DNA of 64,000 nt from Phycisphaerales bacterium Planc_01 (GCA_001603075.1 LVBB01000158.1:70549-134548), one strand, 5' to 3'; positions 1-10,257 are shown, numbered from the stretch's first letter. Notes: generated by a model not told the origin, from the sequence alone. Numbers and translations are program-made.

Positions 1-2
1 AA

Positions 3-1850
3 CGTCGTATGGACGACCGCCGGACGCAGTGGGTCCAGGTCTTCGGTCGCCTCAAGCCGGGGCTCGCGCGCGAACGGGCGGAGGTGGCGATTCAGACGCC
101 CTACAAGCAGATCATCCAGCGCGAAGTCGAGGACGCGAGTTTCGAAGGCGTCCCGTCAGAGGAACGCGAGCAGTTTCTCCAATCGCGTATGGTGTTGTTG
201 CCTGGACGCAGGGGGCTGTCGTTCCTGTCCGCGGCGCTCGGCAGTCAGTTGCTGCTGCTGATGGCACTGGCGGGCCTGGTTCTGCTGGTGACCTGCGCCA
301 ATGTCTCCAATCTGCTCCTCGCGCGTGCGGCTCGGCGCCAGAAGGAGATCACCGTCCGACTGGCCATCGGGGCCGGCCGTTGGCGCATCATGCGGCAAGT
401 GCTCGTCGAAAGCCTGCTGCTGGCGGCTGTCGGCGGGGCGGCGGCCTTGGTGGTAACGGCGCTGACCACTCGTGCAATCCTGCGATTCGCCCCGGGCCAG
501 TTGAGCCTCACGATCTCCCCGGAGATCAACGGAATCATGCTCGCGTTCAACGTCATCATCTCGGGTGCAGCCGCTCTGCTGTGCGGGGTGCTGCCTGCCT
601 GGCGAATGACGCAGGTGGAGTTGGCCTCGACGCTCAAACAGCAGGCGACCGCCGTTACCGGTGGCCGAGGCACGCGACTGCGGCAAGGCATGGTCGTCAC
701 GCAGATTTGCCTGTCGCTGATCCTGCTCATTGGCTCGGGTCTGCTCATCCGCAGCCTCGTGGCGTTGTACCGGGTCGATCGAGGTTTTCGAACCACGAAC
801 CTGGTTTGCTTCAAGCTGGATCTGACCCTCAGCGGCTACGATGGGCAGCGACAACTCGACTTCTGCCGGCAGGTTCGAACGCAACTGCGATCGATTCCGG
901 GAGTCACGTCCACCGCGTTTGCCAAGGTGCCGCTGCTGGAAGGGGACTCCTGGTACAACGGGATCATCGTTGAAGGCTATCAGCCCAAGCCGCGCGAGGA
1001 CGTGGCCTCTTACTGCAATTCGATATCATCGGACTACTGCAAGACGGTGGGGACGGCCATGCGGCTGGGCCGTGAGTTCAATGAACTCGACGAGATGCCC
1101 GGCGCCAGGAAGGTGATCCTCGTCAACGAAGCCTTTGTCCGCTGGTTCCTGCCGGATCGCAATCCGATCGGCTGCCGCGTGGGTCTGCGATGGAGTGTCG
1201 ATGCCCAGCCCGACCGGGAGATCGTCGGGGTGGTGTGCGATTCGAGGAGCGCCAATCTCCGCTGGTCGGCCAATCCTCAGATACTCTTCCCATACTCGCA
1301 GATCGGCATCGACCAGATGACTGTCTACACGCGAACAAGTCTGCCTTCCGAGGAAGTGTTCAATGCGATCCGGCGAGAGGTCCGCAATCTCAATGCCGGC
1401 ATCCCGCTCTTCGAGATGCAGACCATGGAAGACCATTTGGATCGCTCTCTGGCGAACGAGCGACTGGTGGGATTTCTTTCGAGCCTGTTCGGGATCCTGG
1501 CGACCGTCCTGGCGATGGTCGGACTCTATGGTGTCACCGCGTATAGCGTCGCCCAGCGCGTGCAGGAGATCGGCATTCGAATGGCCCTCGGCGCCCAGCG
1601 TCGCAGCGTCGTCTCGTTGATCCTGCGTGAGGGGATGGCCCTGACTGCTGTCGGGGTCACGATCGGTTTGGCCGGTGCACTTGCGTCGATGCGACTGCTA
1701 CGCAGCCAGCTATTCGAAATCAGCCCGACCGATCCGCTGACATTCATCGTCACGGCGTTGCTCCTGTCCACTGTGGCGTTGATCGCCTGCTGGCTCCCTG
1801 CCCGCCGGGCGGCGAAGGTCGATCCGATGGTGGCGTTGAGATGTGAATAG
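3..1850 (+). CDS. FtsX/MacB-type ABC permease (ADOP-like), 5' end cut by window
   Basis: Inner-membrane permease of the duplicated FtsX/MacB type. The reading frame is open to the left edge, so the first membrane segment and the start of the first periplasmic domain lie outside the window; the first ATG at 9 is probably internal. Visible in order: the end of the first MacB_PCD domain ([14 protein letters not shown]), an FtsX block with the [22 protein letters not shown] signature, a second periplasmic domain opening with GFRTTNLV, and a second FtsX block ending in [16 protein letters not shown]. The same C-terminal signature closes all five complete sister permeases downstream. It probably works with the ATPase at 7050-7748, because no ATPase domain is present in the protein. 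Substrate unknown; the family exports peptides, lipoproteins or toxic compounds. Confidence 0.9.
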   Translation, partial: RRMDDRRTQWVQVFGRLKPGLARERAEVAIQTPYKQIIQREVEDASFEGVPSEEREQFLQSRMVLLPGRRGLSFLSAALGSQLLLLMALAGLVLLVTCANVSNLLLARAARRQKEITVRLAIGAGRWRIMRQVLVESLLLAAVGGAAALVVTALTTRAILRFAPGQLSLTISPEINGIMLAFNVIISGAAALLCGVLPAWRMTQVELASTLKQQATAVTGGRGTRLRQGMVVTQICLSLILLIGSGLLIRSLVALYRVDRGFRTTNLVCFKLDLTLSGYDGQRQLDFCRQVRTQLRSIPGVTSTAFAKVPLLEGDSWYNGIIVEGYQPKPREDVASYCNSISSDYCKTVGTAMRLGREFNELDEMPGARKVILVNEAFVRWFLPDRNPIGCRVGLRWSVDAQPDREIVGVVCDSRSANLRWSANPQILFPYSQIGIDQMTVYTRTSLPSEEVFNAIRREVRNLNAGIPLFEMQTMEDHLDRSLANERLVGFLSSLFGILATVLAMVGLYGVTAYSVAQRVQEIGIRMALGAQRRSVVSLILREGMALTAVGVTIGLAGALASMRLLRSQLFEISPTDPLTFIVTALLLSTVALIACWLPARRAAKVDPMVALRCE

Positions 1851-1953
1851 GAGTGGAATGATGGAATACTGGAATGCTGGAATGATGGGTCGCCTCGCCA
1901 GTGCTCCTGCAATATTCCATTGTTCCACCATTCCATTATTCCAACTGGTTCTT
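1851..1953. repeat. octad inverted-repeat spacer (TGGAATGA words)
   Basis: The gap between the first two permeases starts with four tandem 8-mers (TGGAATGA, TGGAATAC, TGGAATGC, TGGAATGA). An unrelated central segment follows, then words of opposite polarity (TTCCATTG, TTCCACCA, TTCCATTA, TTCCAAC). The arms can pair imperfectly. It has the same build as the 7-mer spacers elsewhere in this window but uses a different word. Confidence 0.8.
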
Positions 1954-1964
1954 GGAGTCATGCA

Positions 1965-4400
1965 ATGACGACCTTGTGGCAAGACGTGCGATACGCCCTG
2001 CGGATGCTGGCGAAGAACCCGGGTTTTGCGGTTGTAGTCGTTCTCATCCTGGCGGTGGCCATTGGCGCCAATACGGCGGTCTTCAGCGTGGTCAACGCCG
2101 TGATGGTGAGGCCCTTGCCCTATAAGGACTCGCATGAGTTGGTGTGGATCAGGCAGTCGGGGATCGACCATACCGAGAAGTTCAGGTATCGTCCGAATTT
2201 CCTCTATCTTCGGGAACACAACAACGTGTTCGAATCAGTCGCCGGGTATCGCGGCAACCGGCTGTACGTCCAGGGGATAGAGGCTCCCCATCAAGTCACG
2301 GCCTTGGACGTTACGGCCAATACTTTCTCCCTGTTGGGGGGCCAGCCGATCCAGGGACGCGGGTTCGGTCCGGAAGACGAGAAGCCTGAAAGCCCACGCG
2401 TAGTGGTCGTCAGTCATGCCTTTTGGCGGGATCACCTGGGTGCGGACCCGAACGCGATCGGTCGGAACCTGAACCTCACGTCTCTGAAGGGTAATGGGGA
2501 TCAGGGCTTTGGCCTGGAGTCCGGGGCCCATACGATCGTCGGCGTGATGCCTCCCGGCTTCAGCTTTCCCTTCGGCAGGGTGGTACAGTTCTGGCGAGCC
2601 ATGGTCTTCGTCGAAGGTCCGACGGAGTATTTTGATTCCATAGTCATCCCATTAGCCCGTCTCAAGAAAGGCATCACGCCGGAGCGGGCCAGTGCGGACT
2701 TGGCGGTTCTCGCCAGTCGTCTCCGACCCACCGAGCCTGCCGACGCTGCACCCAATGTCGTTGAGGTATACCGTTTTCTGGATGGACTCGTCCGCCATCA
2801 TCGCAGGTTGCCGTTGCTGTTATTGGGCGCGGCCGGCTTTGTGTTGTTGACTGCTTGTGCCAATGTCGCCAATCTGTTCCTGGCCCGTGCCAACGTACGG
2901 CAGCGCGAGATGGCCATGCGCATGGCGCTCGGGGCCGGGCGCGGTCGCCTTGTGCGTCAGATGCTCACCGAGAGCCTCCTGCTCAGTCTGGCGGCCGGTG
3001 TTCTGGGTCTGGTCCTGACGTTCTGCTCGGTCAAGGGATTGGTGGCCCTGTGCCCGGCCGACATCCCGCGCTTGCAGGAGACAAACGTCGACCTGCGGGT
3101 CCTCGGCTTCACCTTCGGTGTCTCGTTGCTGACCGGACTGCTGTTCGGCCTAGTGCCCGCGTGGAGGGCCTCCGACATCGGCGTCAACGAGACCCTCAAG
3201 CAAGGGACGGGACGCACCACGGGCACTCGGCGCTGGCGTCGTCTCCACGATGGCCTGGTGGTGAGCCAGTTGGGTCTCTCGCTGGTCTTGCTGATCGGTG
3301 CCGCTCTGTTGATTCGCACGCTGGTGGCCTTGCAGACGGTCGATCTGGGATTCCAGCCGCAGAACCTGCTGGCCGTGGGTTTCGACCTTCCGTGGGCGAA
3401 ATACCTCGAAACCGAGCAATGTGACAATTTCTTCAAACCTCTCCTCGAACGCATCCAAATGCTCCCCTCTGTTCGTTCGGTAGGAGCTTATGACGGCATC
3501 GGCCTCTTCAGTTCACCCGACGCCGGAGGCAGAGATTTCACCATTGCCGGATCGACGGGACCGGGGCAACTTCGGTCTGCCCGTTGGATGGCGGTGACAC
3601 CGGGTTTCTTTGATGCCATGGGCGTGCGCCGGCTCGCCGGGCGGGCGTTTGACGACCGCGATTCGGATGCAATCGTGATTGATGAGACCCTTGCATGTGA
3701 GTGTTTCCCCGACAGCGATCCCCTTGGCCAGACCTTCGTGACGGATGATTCGTCCGGACGGAAGGTCCACACCATCGTTGGGGTCGTGGACACGATTCGC
3801 AGCTTTGCCGCCCCCGGGCCGGTCATGGGGACAGTCTACACGCGAGGCACGGAGTACTGGCAAAGGGCGGCTGTCCTGTTGCGAACGGACGGCGATCCGA
3901 TGCGTCTGGCGCCTGCCATTCGCAAGATCGTTGCCCAATTGGAAAAGGACCAGGTGATCAAGACGATCGAGCCGATGGAGGCGACGCTGTCGGAGATGCT
4001 GGTACATCGGCGGTTCGTCATGATCCTGCTGGGGATCTTCGCGGGCGTTGCGTTGGCTCTGGCGACAATCGGTATCTACGCCCTGCTGCAATACAGCGCG
4101 ACCCGGCGAACGCACGATATCGGCATTCGCATGGCGTTGGGCGCCAGAGAACAGGACATTCTGGCTGCCGTGTTGGGACAGGGAATCAGGCTGGCCCTCA
4201 TCGGTGTTGTGGCCGGCCTGGTCGGCGCCGTGGCCTTGACGCGGATCCTTGCCAGCCTGCTCTACGGCGTGACGCCCACCGACCCACTGACGTTGATGGT
4301 CGTTTCGTTCGTGCTGATCGCCGCGGCGCTGCTGGCGAGCTACCTCCCCGCCCGCCGGGCGGCGAGCGTCGATCCGATGGTGGCGCTGCGGCATGAATGA
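1965..4400 (+). CDS. FtsX/MacB-type ABC permease (ADOP-like), copy 2
   Basis: 811-residue permease with two MacB_PCD-FtsX units. The start is ATG 1965, eight bases after a GGAG ribosome site in the GGAGTCATGCAATG context that recurs before most permeases of this array; the longer in-frame start at 1920 lies inside the repeat spacer. The N-terminus [20 protein letters not shown] leads into the first transmembrane helix (about residues 22-45). A periplasmic domain, then FtsX segments (LARANVRQREMAMRMALGAG), a second periplasmic domain and a second FtsX block follow. The end is [18 protein letters not shown]. About 56 bases near the 5' end are identical to the next permease, suggesting recent duplication or gene conversion. 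No ATPase domain; the likely partner is the ATPase at 7050-7748. Confidence 0.9.
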   Translation: MTTLWQDVRYALRMLAKNPGFAVVVVLILAVAIGANTAVFSVVNAVMVRPLPYKDSHELVWIRQSGIDHTEKFRYRPNFLYLREHNNVFESVAGYRGNRLYVQGIEAPHQVTALDVTANTFSLLGGQPIQGRGFGPEDEKPESPRVVVVSHAFWRDHLGADPNAIGRNLNLTSLKGNGDQGFGLESGAHTIVGVMPPGFSFPFGRVVQFWRAMVFVEGPTEYFDSIVIPLARLKKGITPERASADLAVLASRLRPTEPADAAPNVVEVYRFLDGLVRHHRRLPLLLLGAAGFVLLTACANVANLFLARANVRQREMAMRMALGAGRGRLVRQMLTESLLLSLAAGVLGLVLTFCSVKGLVALCPADIPRLQETNVDLRVLGFTFGVSLLTGLLFGLVPAWRASDIGVNETLKQGTGRTTGTRRWRRLHDGLVVSQLGLSLVLLIGAALLIRTLVALQTVDLGFQPQNLLAVGFDLPWAKYLETEQCDNFFKPLLERIQMLPSVRSVGAYDGIGLFSSPDAGGRDFTIAGSTGPGQLRSARWMAVTPGFFDAMGVRRLAGRAFDDRDSDAIVIDETLACECFPDSDPLGQTFVTDDSSGRKVHTIVGVVDTIRSFAAPGPVMGTVYTRGTEYWQRAAVLLRTDGDPMRLAPAIRKIVAQLEKDQVIKTIEPMEATLSEMLVHRRFVMILLGIFAGVALALATIGIYALLQYSATRRTHDIGIRMALGAREQDILAAVLGQGIRLALIGVVAGLVGAVALTRILASLLYGVTPTDPLTLMVVSFVLIAAALLASYLPARRAASVDPMVALRHE

Positions 4401-4404
4401 GAAC

Positions 4405-4510
4405 GATTTGACAGTTCACGGTTGACAGTTGGCAGCGAGAGAGCGATGGGCGACGCCTCCCAACTGAGAACCGACAACCGGGAACTGAGAACTGAGCACC
4501 GAGAACTGGA
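4405..4510. repeat. heptad inverted-repeat spacer (TTGACAG / AACTGAG words)
   Basis: The left arm reads as consecutive 7-mers TTGACAG, TTCACGG, TTGACAG, TTGGCAG. After a core of about 25 bases the right arm reads AACTGAG, AACCGAC, AACCGGG, AACTGAG, AACTGAG, CACCGAG, AACTGGA. The last unit merges into the GGAG ribosome site of the next permease. The arms are imperfectly complementary and could fold in the operon transcript. Confidence 0.85.
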
Positions 4511-4518
4511 GTCATGCA

Positions 4519-6945
4519 ATGACGATATTATGGCAAGACATCCGATACGGCCTGCGGATGCTGGGTAAGAACCCTGGCTTTGCGGTTGTAGTCGTTCTCA
4601 TCCTGGCGGTGGCCATTGGCGCCAATACGGCGGTGTTCAGCGTGGTCAACGCGGTGGTGCTCAGACCCCTGCCTTACCGGGATGCGGATCATATCGTCAC
4701 GCTCTGGGAGCAGTCGAAATGGGGTGGGCGGCCCCCATCGCACCAGGATTTCCTGACGTGGTATCGACAGAGTCAGGTCTTCGAGGAGGTCGCGGCGTAT
4801 GCCCGGCAGCGCTTCTACGTTGTCGGTATCGACAAGTCGCGTGAGGTCTGGGCCAATCCGGTGTCGGCGAATCTCCTGCCTTTGCTGGGCGTCAACCCCT
4901 TGTTGGGCCGAGTGTTCCGGCCAGAGGAAGAACAGCCGGGGAACGACCAGGTGGTCGTCCTGAGCCATCGCTTCTGGACCGATCGTCTGGGCGCCGACCC
5001 GAACGTCCTTGGCAGAACGCTCAGTCTGACCAGCGATGAGATGAACCGCGACACCAGCCTGAGTTTCGACCGCAGGGACTATACCATTGTCGGTGTCATG
5101 CCTGCCGATTTCGAGCTTCCTTTCGAGCGTCCGGCGCCGTTCTGGGTGCCGCTGGTCTTCCAGCGCGACTCCTACTGGGAGGAGGGCCGGCCGGTGCGTC
5201 CGATTGCCCGGCTCAAGCGTGCCGTCACCTTGGAGCAGGCGCGCGCAGCGATGGCCGTGCTCTCCGAACAAGCGAAGCAAGCCCAACCCAAGACTCGCGC
5301 CGACCGCAAGATCGAACTCGATCGGATGCAGAACCGCGTGCTCGCAGGCAAGACCCACGGGCTCCTGTTGCTGCTCGGCGCCGCGGGATTCGTGCTGCTG
5401 ATCGCCTGCGGCAACGTCGCCAACCTGTTCATGACGCGCGCTGCGGCACGACAACAGGAATTGGCCACGCGCATGGTCCTGGGGGCTTCGCGCGGTCGGG
5501 TCCTGCAACAGATGCTGACGGAAAGCCTGCTCCTGACCACCGCCGCCGGCCTGGCGGGACTGCTGCTGACCTTTCTGACCGTCAAAGCGATCGTGGGTCT
5601 CTGCCCCGTAGATATCCCGCGCCTGGAACAGGCGAGCGTGGACGGAACGGTCCTCGGCTTTACCCTCGGCATTTCCATTCTCACCGGCTTGCTGTTTGGC
5701 ACGATGCCCGCCTGGAGGATGGTGGACACGCGTGCGAGCCAGAGCCTCAAGAGCGGTTGGACGCGCCCCTCGATCACACGGCAACGACGCAGACTGCGCG
5801 GCAGCCTGGTCGTCCTGCAGATCGCTCTCTCGCTGATTCTCCTGGTCGGCGCGACCCTGCTGATTCGCAGCTTGATCGCACTGCACCACATGGACCTCGG
5901 CTTTCGACCCGAGAACGTGCTGACGGCTCACATCGAACTGCCGGTGGCGAAGTACCCCGACGGCAAGCACCGCCAACTGTTCTTTGACGAGTTGATCGAG
6001 CGCGTCCGTCGTCTTCCACACGTGCGCTCGGCGGCGCTGGTGCGTGCCTCCCTTCAACTGGGTGAGATGGAAGGAGAACTGTCGTTCTCTGTTCCAGGCC
6101 ACCCTGTGCCCGACGGCCAAGAACTCCCTATGGCCAAATGGTCCTGTATCAGTCCCGGTTTTTTCCAGACACTGGGCATTCCCATCGTCAAAGGCCGGGA
6201 TCTCACGGAGCAGGACCATGCCGATCACATCGTCATCGACGAGACCCTGGCGAACCGATATTTCTCCGATGAGGATCCCATCGGTCGCGTCCTTGTCCAG
6301 GAGGGGCACGAGTTGACGATCGTGGGAGTCGCGCGCACCACCAGGGACTTTCTGACGCCCAACCCGGCTGAAGGAGCCATCTACATGCATCTGCCCGCGA
6401 GTCTGCCGGACATGATCTTCCTGGTGCGAACGGACGACGACCCGATACGATTCGCTCCGCTGCTGCGCCAGCAGATCGACGCTTTGAGCCAGGAGGAGGT
6501 TGTCACCCGGATGGAAACGCTGGAGACGATCCTCTCCGATACGCTGGCGGCGCGGCGTTTCGTCATGATCCTGCTGGGTCTGTTTGCCGGCCTGGCCTTG
6601 ATCGTCGCGATGATCGGCGTCTATGGTCTGCTGCAATACAACACCGCCCAACAGACGCATGACATCGGCGTTCGCATGGCGCTCGGCGCCAGAGAACAGG
6701 ACATTCTGGCGGCCGTGTTGGGCCGGGGAGTGAAACTGGCCTTGATTGGTATCGTTGCCGGCGTGGTCGGCGCCGTGGCCTTGACGCGGGTCCTTTCCAG
6801 TCTCCTGTACGACGTGACTCCGACCGACCCGGCGACGCTGACGCTTGTCTCTGTCGCCTTGGCGGTCACGGCGCTGCTGGCAAGCTATCTCCCCGCCCGG
6901 CGGGCGGCGAAGGTCGATCCGATGGTGGCGCTGCGGCATGAATGA
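4519..6945 (+). CDS. FtsX/MacB-type ABC permease (ADOP-like), copy 3
   Basis: 808-residue permease, same two-unit architecture as its neighbours. It starts MTILWQDIRYGLRMLGKNPG with the conserved GGAGTCATGCA leader. The first FtsX block carries FMTRAAARQQELATRMVLGASR, the second THDIGVRMALGAREQDI; the end is [18 protein letters not shown]. The second half (GAREQDILAAVLG) closely matches copy 2, so these two are the most similar pair of the array. The large periplasmic domains differ, which would fit different substrates or partners for a shared ATPase; this is inference. A long opposite-strand reading frame over the whole gene is a GC-rich shadow. Confidence 0.9.
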   Translation: MTILWQDIRYGLRMLGKNPGFAVVVVLILAVAIGANTAVFSVVNAVVLRPLPYRDADHIVTLWEQSKWGGRPPSHQDFLTWYRQSQVFEEVAAYARQRFYVVGIDKSREVWANPVSANLLPLLGVNPLLGRVFRPEEEQPGNDQVVVLSHRFWTDRLGADPNVLGRTLSLTSDEMNRDTSLSFDRRDYTIVGVMPADFELPFERPAPFWVPLVFQRDSYWEEGRPVRPIARLKRAVTLEQARAAMAVLSEQAKQAQPKTRADRKIELDRMQNRVLAGKTHGLLLLLGAAGFVLLIACGNVANLFMTRAAARQQELATRMVLGASRGRVLQQMLTESLLLTTAAGLAGLLLTFLTVKAIVGLCPVDIPRLEQASVDGTVLGFTLGISILTGLLFGTMPAWRMVDTRASQSLKSGWTRPSITRQRRRLRGSLVVLQIALSLILLVGATLLIRSLIALHHMDLGFRPENVLTAHIELPVAKYPDGKHRQLFFDELIERVRRLPHVRSAALVRASLQLGEMEGELSFSVPGHPVPDGQELPMAKWSCISPGFFQTLGIPIVKGRDLTEQDHADHIVIDETLANRYFSDEDPIGRVLVQEGHELTIVGVARTTRDFLTPNPAEGAIYMHLPASLPDMIFLVRTDDDPIRFAPLLRQQIDALSQEEVVTRMETLETILSDTLAARRFVMILLGLFAGLALIVAMIGVYGLLQYNTAQQTHDIGVRMALGAREQDILAAVLGRGVKLALIGIVAGVVGAVALTRVLSSLLYDVTPTDPATLTLVSVALAVTALLASYLPARRAAKVDPMVALRHE

Positions 6946-6946
6946 A

Positions 6947-7025
6947 ACACAGGGATCGGGGATCGGGGTTCAGGGATCGGGCAGGGCGTATCCTGACCTC
7001 CGAGCCCTGGCCCCTGGACCCTGAA
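6947..7025. repeat. heptad inverted-repeat spacer (GGGATCG / CCCTGGA words)
   Basis: Tandem 7-mers GGGATCG, GGGATCG, GGGTTCA, GGGATCG lead into a short core and then CCCTGGC, CCCTGGA, CCCTGAA. Same architecture as the other spacers with a different, G-rich word. It lies between permease copy 3 and the ATPase gene. Confidence 0.8.
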
Positions 7026-7049
7026 ATGGAGTCGATTCGAGGATGTGCA

Positions 7050-7748
7050 ATGATTACTTTGAAGAATGTCGAGAAGTGTTACAAGACCAAGGCGGGATTC
7101 ACGTATGTGCTGCGGCAGATCAACCTCCAGATCGCCGAAGGCGAGTTCATCACGATCATGGGGCCGTCGGCGGCCGGCAAGAGCACGCTGCTGAACATTG
7201 TGGGCATGCTCGACCACGACTGGGAAGGGGAGTACACCCTGGCCGGCCAGGCGGTTCACACGCTCAAGCCCAAGCAGCGACAGGCCCTGAACCGCCAATA
7301 CGTGGGCTTCGTGTTCCAGGCGTTCAACCTGCTCGACAGCCTGACCGTGTACGAGAACCTCGACGTGCCGCTGTCCTACCGAAACGTCAAGACCTCGCAG
7401 CGGGCGGCGATCGTCTGCGACACGCTCGACCGCTTCGGAATCGTGGGCAAGAAGGACCTCTACCCGAGCCAGCTCTCCGGCGGCCAGCAGCAGCTCGTCG
7501 CCATCGCCCGCGCCGTGGTCGCCAATCCCAAGCTGATCCTGGCCGACGAGCCAACCGGCAACCTGCACTCGACCCAGGGCCGCGAGATCATGAAGCTGTT
7601 CAAGAAGCTCAACGAGGAAGGCGCCACGATCATCCAGGTGACGCACAACGAGGAATACGCCGCGTATGGCCGGCGCATCATCCAACTCAAAGACGGCTGG
7701 ATGGACGGCGAGATCACACCCGACCAACTGCCTGGAAAGGCACGATAA
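7050..7748 (+). CDS. MacB/LolD-like ABC transporter ATPase
   Basis: 232-residue nucleotide-binding subunit that would energise the surrounding permeases. The start is ATG 7050 (MITLKNVEKCYK); an upstream in-frame extension from 6942 is translated repeat spacer. Motifs: Walker A GPSAAGKST (about residues 38-46), Q-loop VFQAFNLL, signature LSGGQQQL, Walker B LILADEPTGN, and the H-loop QVTHNEEYA. The fourth Walker A residue is Ala where the family normally has Gly (GPSGSGKST), and the signature lacks the usual following Arg. It is the only ATPase among six permeases and ends 3 bp before permease copy 4, so those two are likely translationally linked. Confidence 0.93.
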   Translation: MITLKNVEKCYKTKAGFTYVLRQINLQIAEGEFITIMGPSAAGKSTLLNIVGMLDHDWEGEYTLAGQAVHTLKPKQRQALNRQYVGFVFQAFNLLDSLTVYENLDVPLSYRNVKTSQRAAIVCDTLDRFGIVGKKDLYPSQLSGGQQQLVAIARAVVANPKLILADEPTGNLHSTQGREIMKLFKKLNEEGATIIQVTHNEEYAAYGRRIIQLKDGWMDGEITPDQLPGKAR

Positions 7749-7751
7749 ACC

Positions 7752-10253
7752 ATGATAGCACTGTGGCAGGACCTGAAGTACGGATTGCGGATGCTGGCGA
7801 AGAATCGCGGTTTCACGGCGATCGCGCTGGTGACACTGGCGGTCGGCATCGGCGCCAACACGATCATGTTCACCATGTCTGATTTGCTGCTCCGGCCCCC
7901 GACGAAGGTGAAGAACCGCGAGCAGTTGGCGTTTTGCGCGATCCAGGACGCCTTGTTCCCATGGTTTGCCTATTCCGCCTATCTCACGGTGCGCGACAGT
8001 GGTCTGGCCTTCAGTGCTCTTATGGCCCAGGGCGATGACGCCAGACCCATCACCCTCGTTCACAGGGACTCGGTCAGACAGGTGCGCGCGACGTATGTTT
8101 CGGCGAACTACTTTTCTTCTCTGGGGGTGTCCCTGGCACAAGGAAGAGGTTTCCTCCCCGAAGAGGAGCGGGTGGGCGGGGGGCCGGTTATGGTCCTTGG
8201 CCATCGCATTTGGCAGCGGCTCGGGGCCGACCCAAACATCGTCGGCCAGTTCCTCAGCGCCAATGGCGTTCGCTGCCAGGTGGTCGGAGTCGCCCCGGAG
8301 GGTTTCACTGGTGTTACGTTTATTGGCCCGGACCTTTGGCTGCCCCTGGGGAGCTACCTGCCGGTGGCCGAGCTTGCCAGGGGATCGACGCGACGGGCGA
8401 ACGCTGGACCGGACCGGGACTATCCGGGGCTTTGTGTCGTGGGACGTCTCAAACCCGGTCTGGGCATGTCAATGGCCCAGGGGCAACTGCAAGCTCTGGT
8501 GCCACGCTTCAAACTGGAGTATGCCAGGCAGTGGAGGGCCAATTCATCGCTGGCCCTTCGCCCACCCGGCCGATTCATGATAGATGCTGACCCTGCAAAC
8601 GAACGTCTCGGGACGACCATATTCAGTCTGGTCCTGATGGCAGTGTCCGCGATCATTCTGTTCATTGCCTGCCTGAATCTTGCGAACATGCTCATCGTCC
8701 AGGGGGCCTCGCGTCACCGGGAGATCGCCATCCGTATGGCTATCGGTGGAGGCCGTTGGCGAATCATCCGGCAGTTGCTTATCGAGTCTGGGCTGCTGGC
8801 GCTGTTGGGAGGCATTCTCGGGTTTCTGCTTGCCTTCTGGGGTACGAGCATCCTCCGCGCGTGGATTGCGGCCGCGCACGATCCGGAATTGAGAACCATG
8901 CAACCCGGCCTGAACCTGCGTGTCCTATGGGCGACTCTGGGTTTCTGCCTGATTGCCACACTGCTGTTTGGGCTCCGGCCTGCTCTGAAGCTGTCCAAAC
9001 GTGACCTTGCGAGTGAGATGAAGGACACCGGCGGCAGCGCACTTGGACCGCTGCGGAGAAGGCGAGGCGGTCTCTCGGTGGCGGGTCAGATTGCCCTGGC
9101 CGTGGTGCTGGTCCTGGGCGCGACGTTATTGACGCGGAGTGCCATATACTCGGCCCGGCCCGACCCGCGGTTCCCTTTGGAGGACAAGCTGGTCGTCCAA
9201 GTCGACCCCCTTTCCGCCGGATACGACCGGATTCGCAGTATCCAAGCGTGCGAAGCTCTGGCAGACCACTTGGCAGCCCTGCCGGACGTCAAGGCGCTGG
9301 GGACGTCGCCCCGCCTGTTCTTTGGTGGGCGTGATGTCATGTCGATCTACGAGGTTGCACCGGGAACAGAAGAGGGTGGGACGAGAAAACTGATCGCGCG
9401 GTGGGCCGCTACGCCCGATGTGGGCCGGGACTACTTCACGGCACTGGAGATACCTCTTTTGCAGGGCCGTCTCTTCAATCGACTCGACCACGTCCCGGAC
9501 GCGGAGAGGGTCACCATCATCGACGAGACTCTGGCGCGCAGGCTTCGCCCGGACGGGAACGCTCTGGGCTGTCTGATCGAATGGGGTTTCTCCACCGAGT
9601 ATTCCGATCCTTACCGAGTGGTCGGAATCGTTGCCAACGTACCGGGCATCGCGGACCGCGAGGTCCACGCGCAGATGTACAAGCCCACCCGACCGGATCA
9701 GTTGTCCCCGTACTTTTATCTGTACGCCAGGGACATGGAATCGGCAGAGGCCCTGGTGCAACGGATCTCTCAGGAGATCCATCAGGTGGATCCACACGTG
9801 CCTGTGCTTTCGGCGGCAACTCTCGCTGACAGACGCCGCGACGATGCCTCCGTGTGGATGGCGAGCTTCGGCGCCCGGCTGGCGCTCGCAGCCGGGGTGG
9901 CCGCCCTGTTTCTGGCGGCGCTGGGCATCTACGCGATCAAGGGCTATATGGTTGCCTCACGAACCTCTGAGATTGGCATCCGCAAGGCGTTGGGCGCGAC
10001 ACAGGCAAACATCATCGGCATGGTCTTGCGCGAGGGGCTGGTGCTGACGATCGTGGGTCTGTCTGTCGGCCTGTTGCTGGGCTTGGGTGTGGCACGCGTC
10101 TCCGCCAGCCTGCTCTATGGCGTCAGTCCGCTCGATCCGGTCAGTGTTGTTGTGACGGCGGCCCTGCTGACTGGCGCCTCGCTCCTGGCCAGCTACATCC
10201 CGGCGCGCCGGGCGGCGAAGGTCGACCCGATGGAGGCGCTGCGCCACGAATAG
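7752..10253 (+). CDS. FtsX/MacB-type ABC permease (ADOP-like), copy 4
   Basis: 833-residue permease directly behind the ATPase gene, with only 3 bp between them and no repeat spacer, unlike every other junction of the array. N-terminus MIALWQDLKYGLRMLAKNRG, then the first transmembrane helix, periplasmic domain 1, FtsX block 1 (VQGASRHREIAIRMAIGGGR), periplasmic domain 2, and FtsX block 2 (TSEIGIRKALGATQANII). The end is [18 protein letters not shown]. Its sequence is more divergent from copies 2 and 3 than they are from each other. The close coupling makes it the best candidate for the cognate permease of the ATPase. Confidence 0.9.
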   Translation: MIALWQDLKYGLRMLAKNRGFTAIALVTLAVGIGANTIMFTMSDLLLRPPTKVKNREQLAFCAIQDALFPWFAYSAYLTVRDSGLAFSALMAQGDDARPITLVHRDSVRQVRATYVSANYFSSLGVSLAQGRGFLPEEERVGGGPVMVLGHRIWQRLGADPNIVGQFLSANGVRCQVVGVAPEGFTGVTFIGPDLWLPLGSYLPVAELARGSTRRANAGPDRDYPGLCVVGRLKPGLGMSMAQGQLQALVPRFKLEYARQWRANSSLALRPPGRFMIDADPANERLGTTIFSLVLMAVSAIILFIACLNLANMLIVQGASRHREIAIRMAIGGGRWRIIRQLLIESGLLALLGGILGFLLAFWGTSILRAWIAAAHDPELRTMQPGLNLRVLWATLGFCLIATLLFGLRPALKLSKRDLASEMKDTGGSALGPLRRRRGGLSVAGQIALAVVLVLGATLLTRSAIYSARPDPRFPLEDKLVVQVDPLSAGYDRIRSIQACEALADHLAALPDVKALGTSPRLFFGGRDVMSIYEVAPGTEEGGTRKLIARWAATPDVGRDYFTALEIPLLQGRLFNRLDHVPDAERVTIIDETLARRLRPDGNALGCLIEWGFSTEYSDPYRVVGIVANVPGIADREVHAQMYKPTRPDQLSPYFYLYARDMESAEALVQRISQEIHQVDPHVPVLSAATLADRRRDDASVWMASFGARLALAAGVAALFLAALGIYAIKGYMVASRTSEIGIRKALGATQANIIGMVLREGLVLTIVGLSVGLLLGLGVARVSASLLYGVSPLDPVSVVVTAALLTGASLLASYIPARRAAKVDPMEALRHE

Positions 10254-10257
10254 GGAT

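Noticed and set aside
4528..6939. 803-codon reverse-strand open frame across permease copy 3
   Set aside because: The sense frame has clear ABC permease motifs throughout; the antisense frame is rich in His/Gln/Arg/Asp and has no domain, as expected from high third-position GC.
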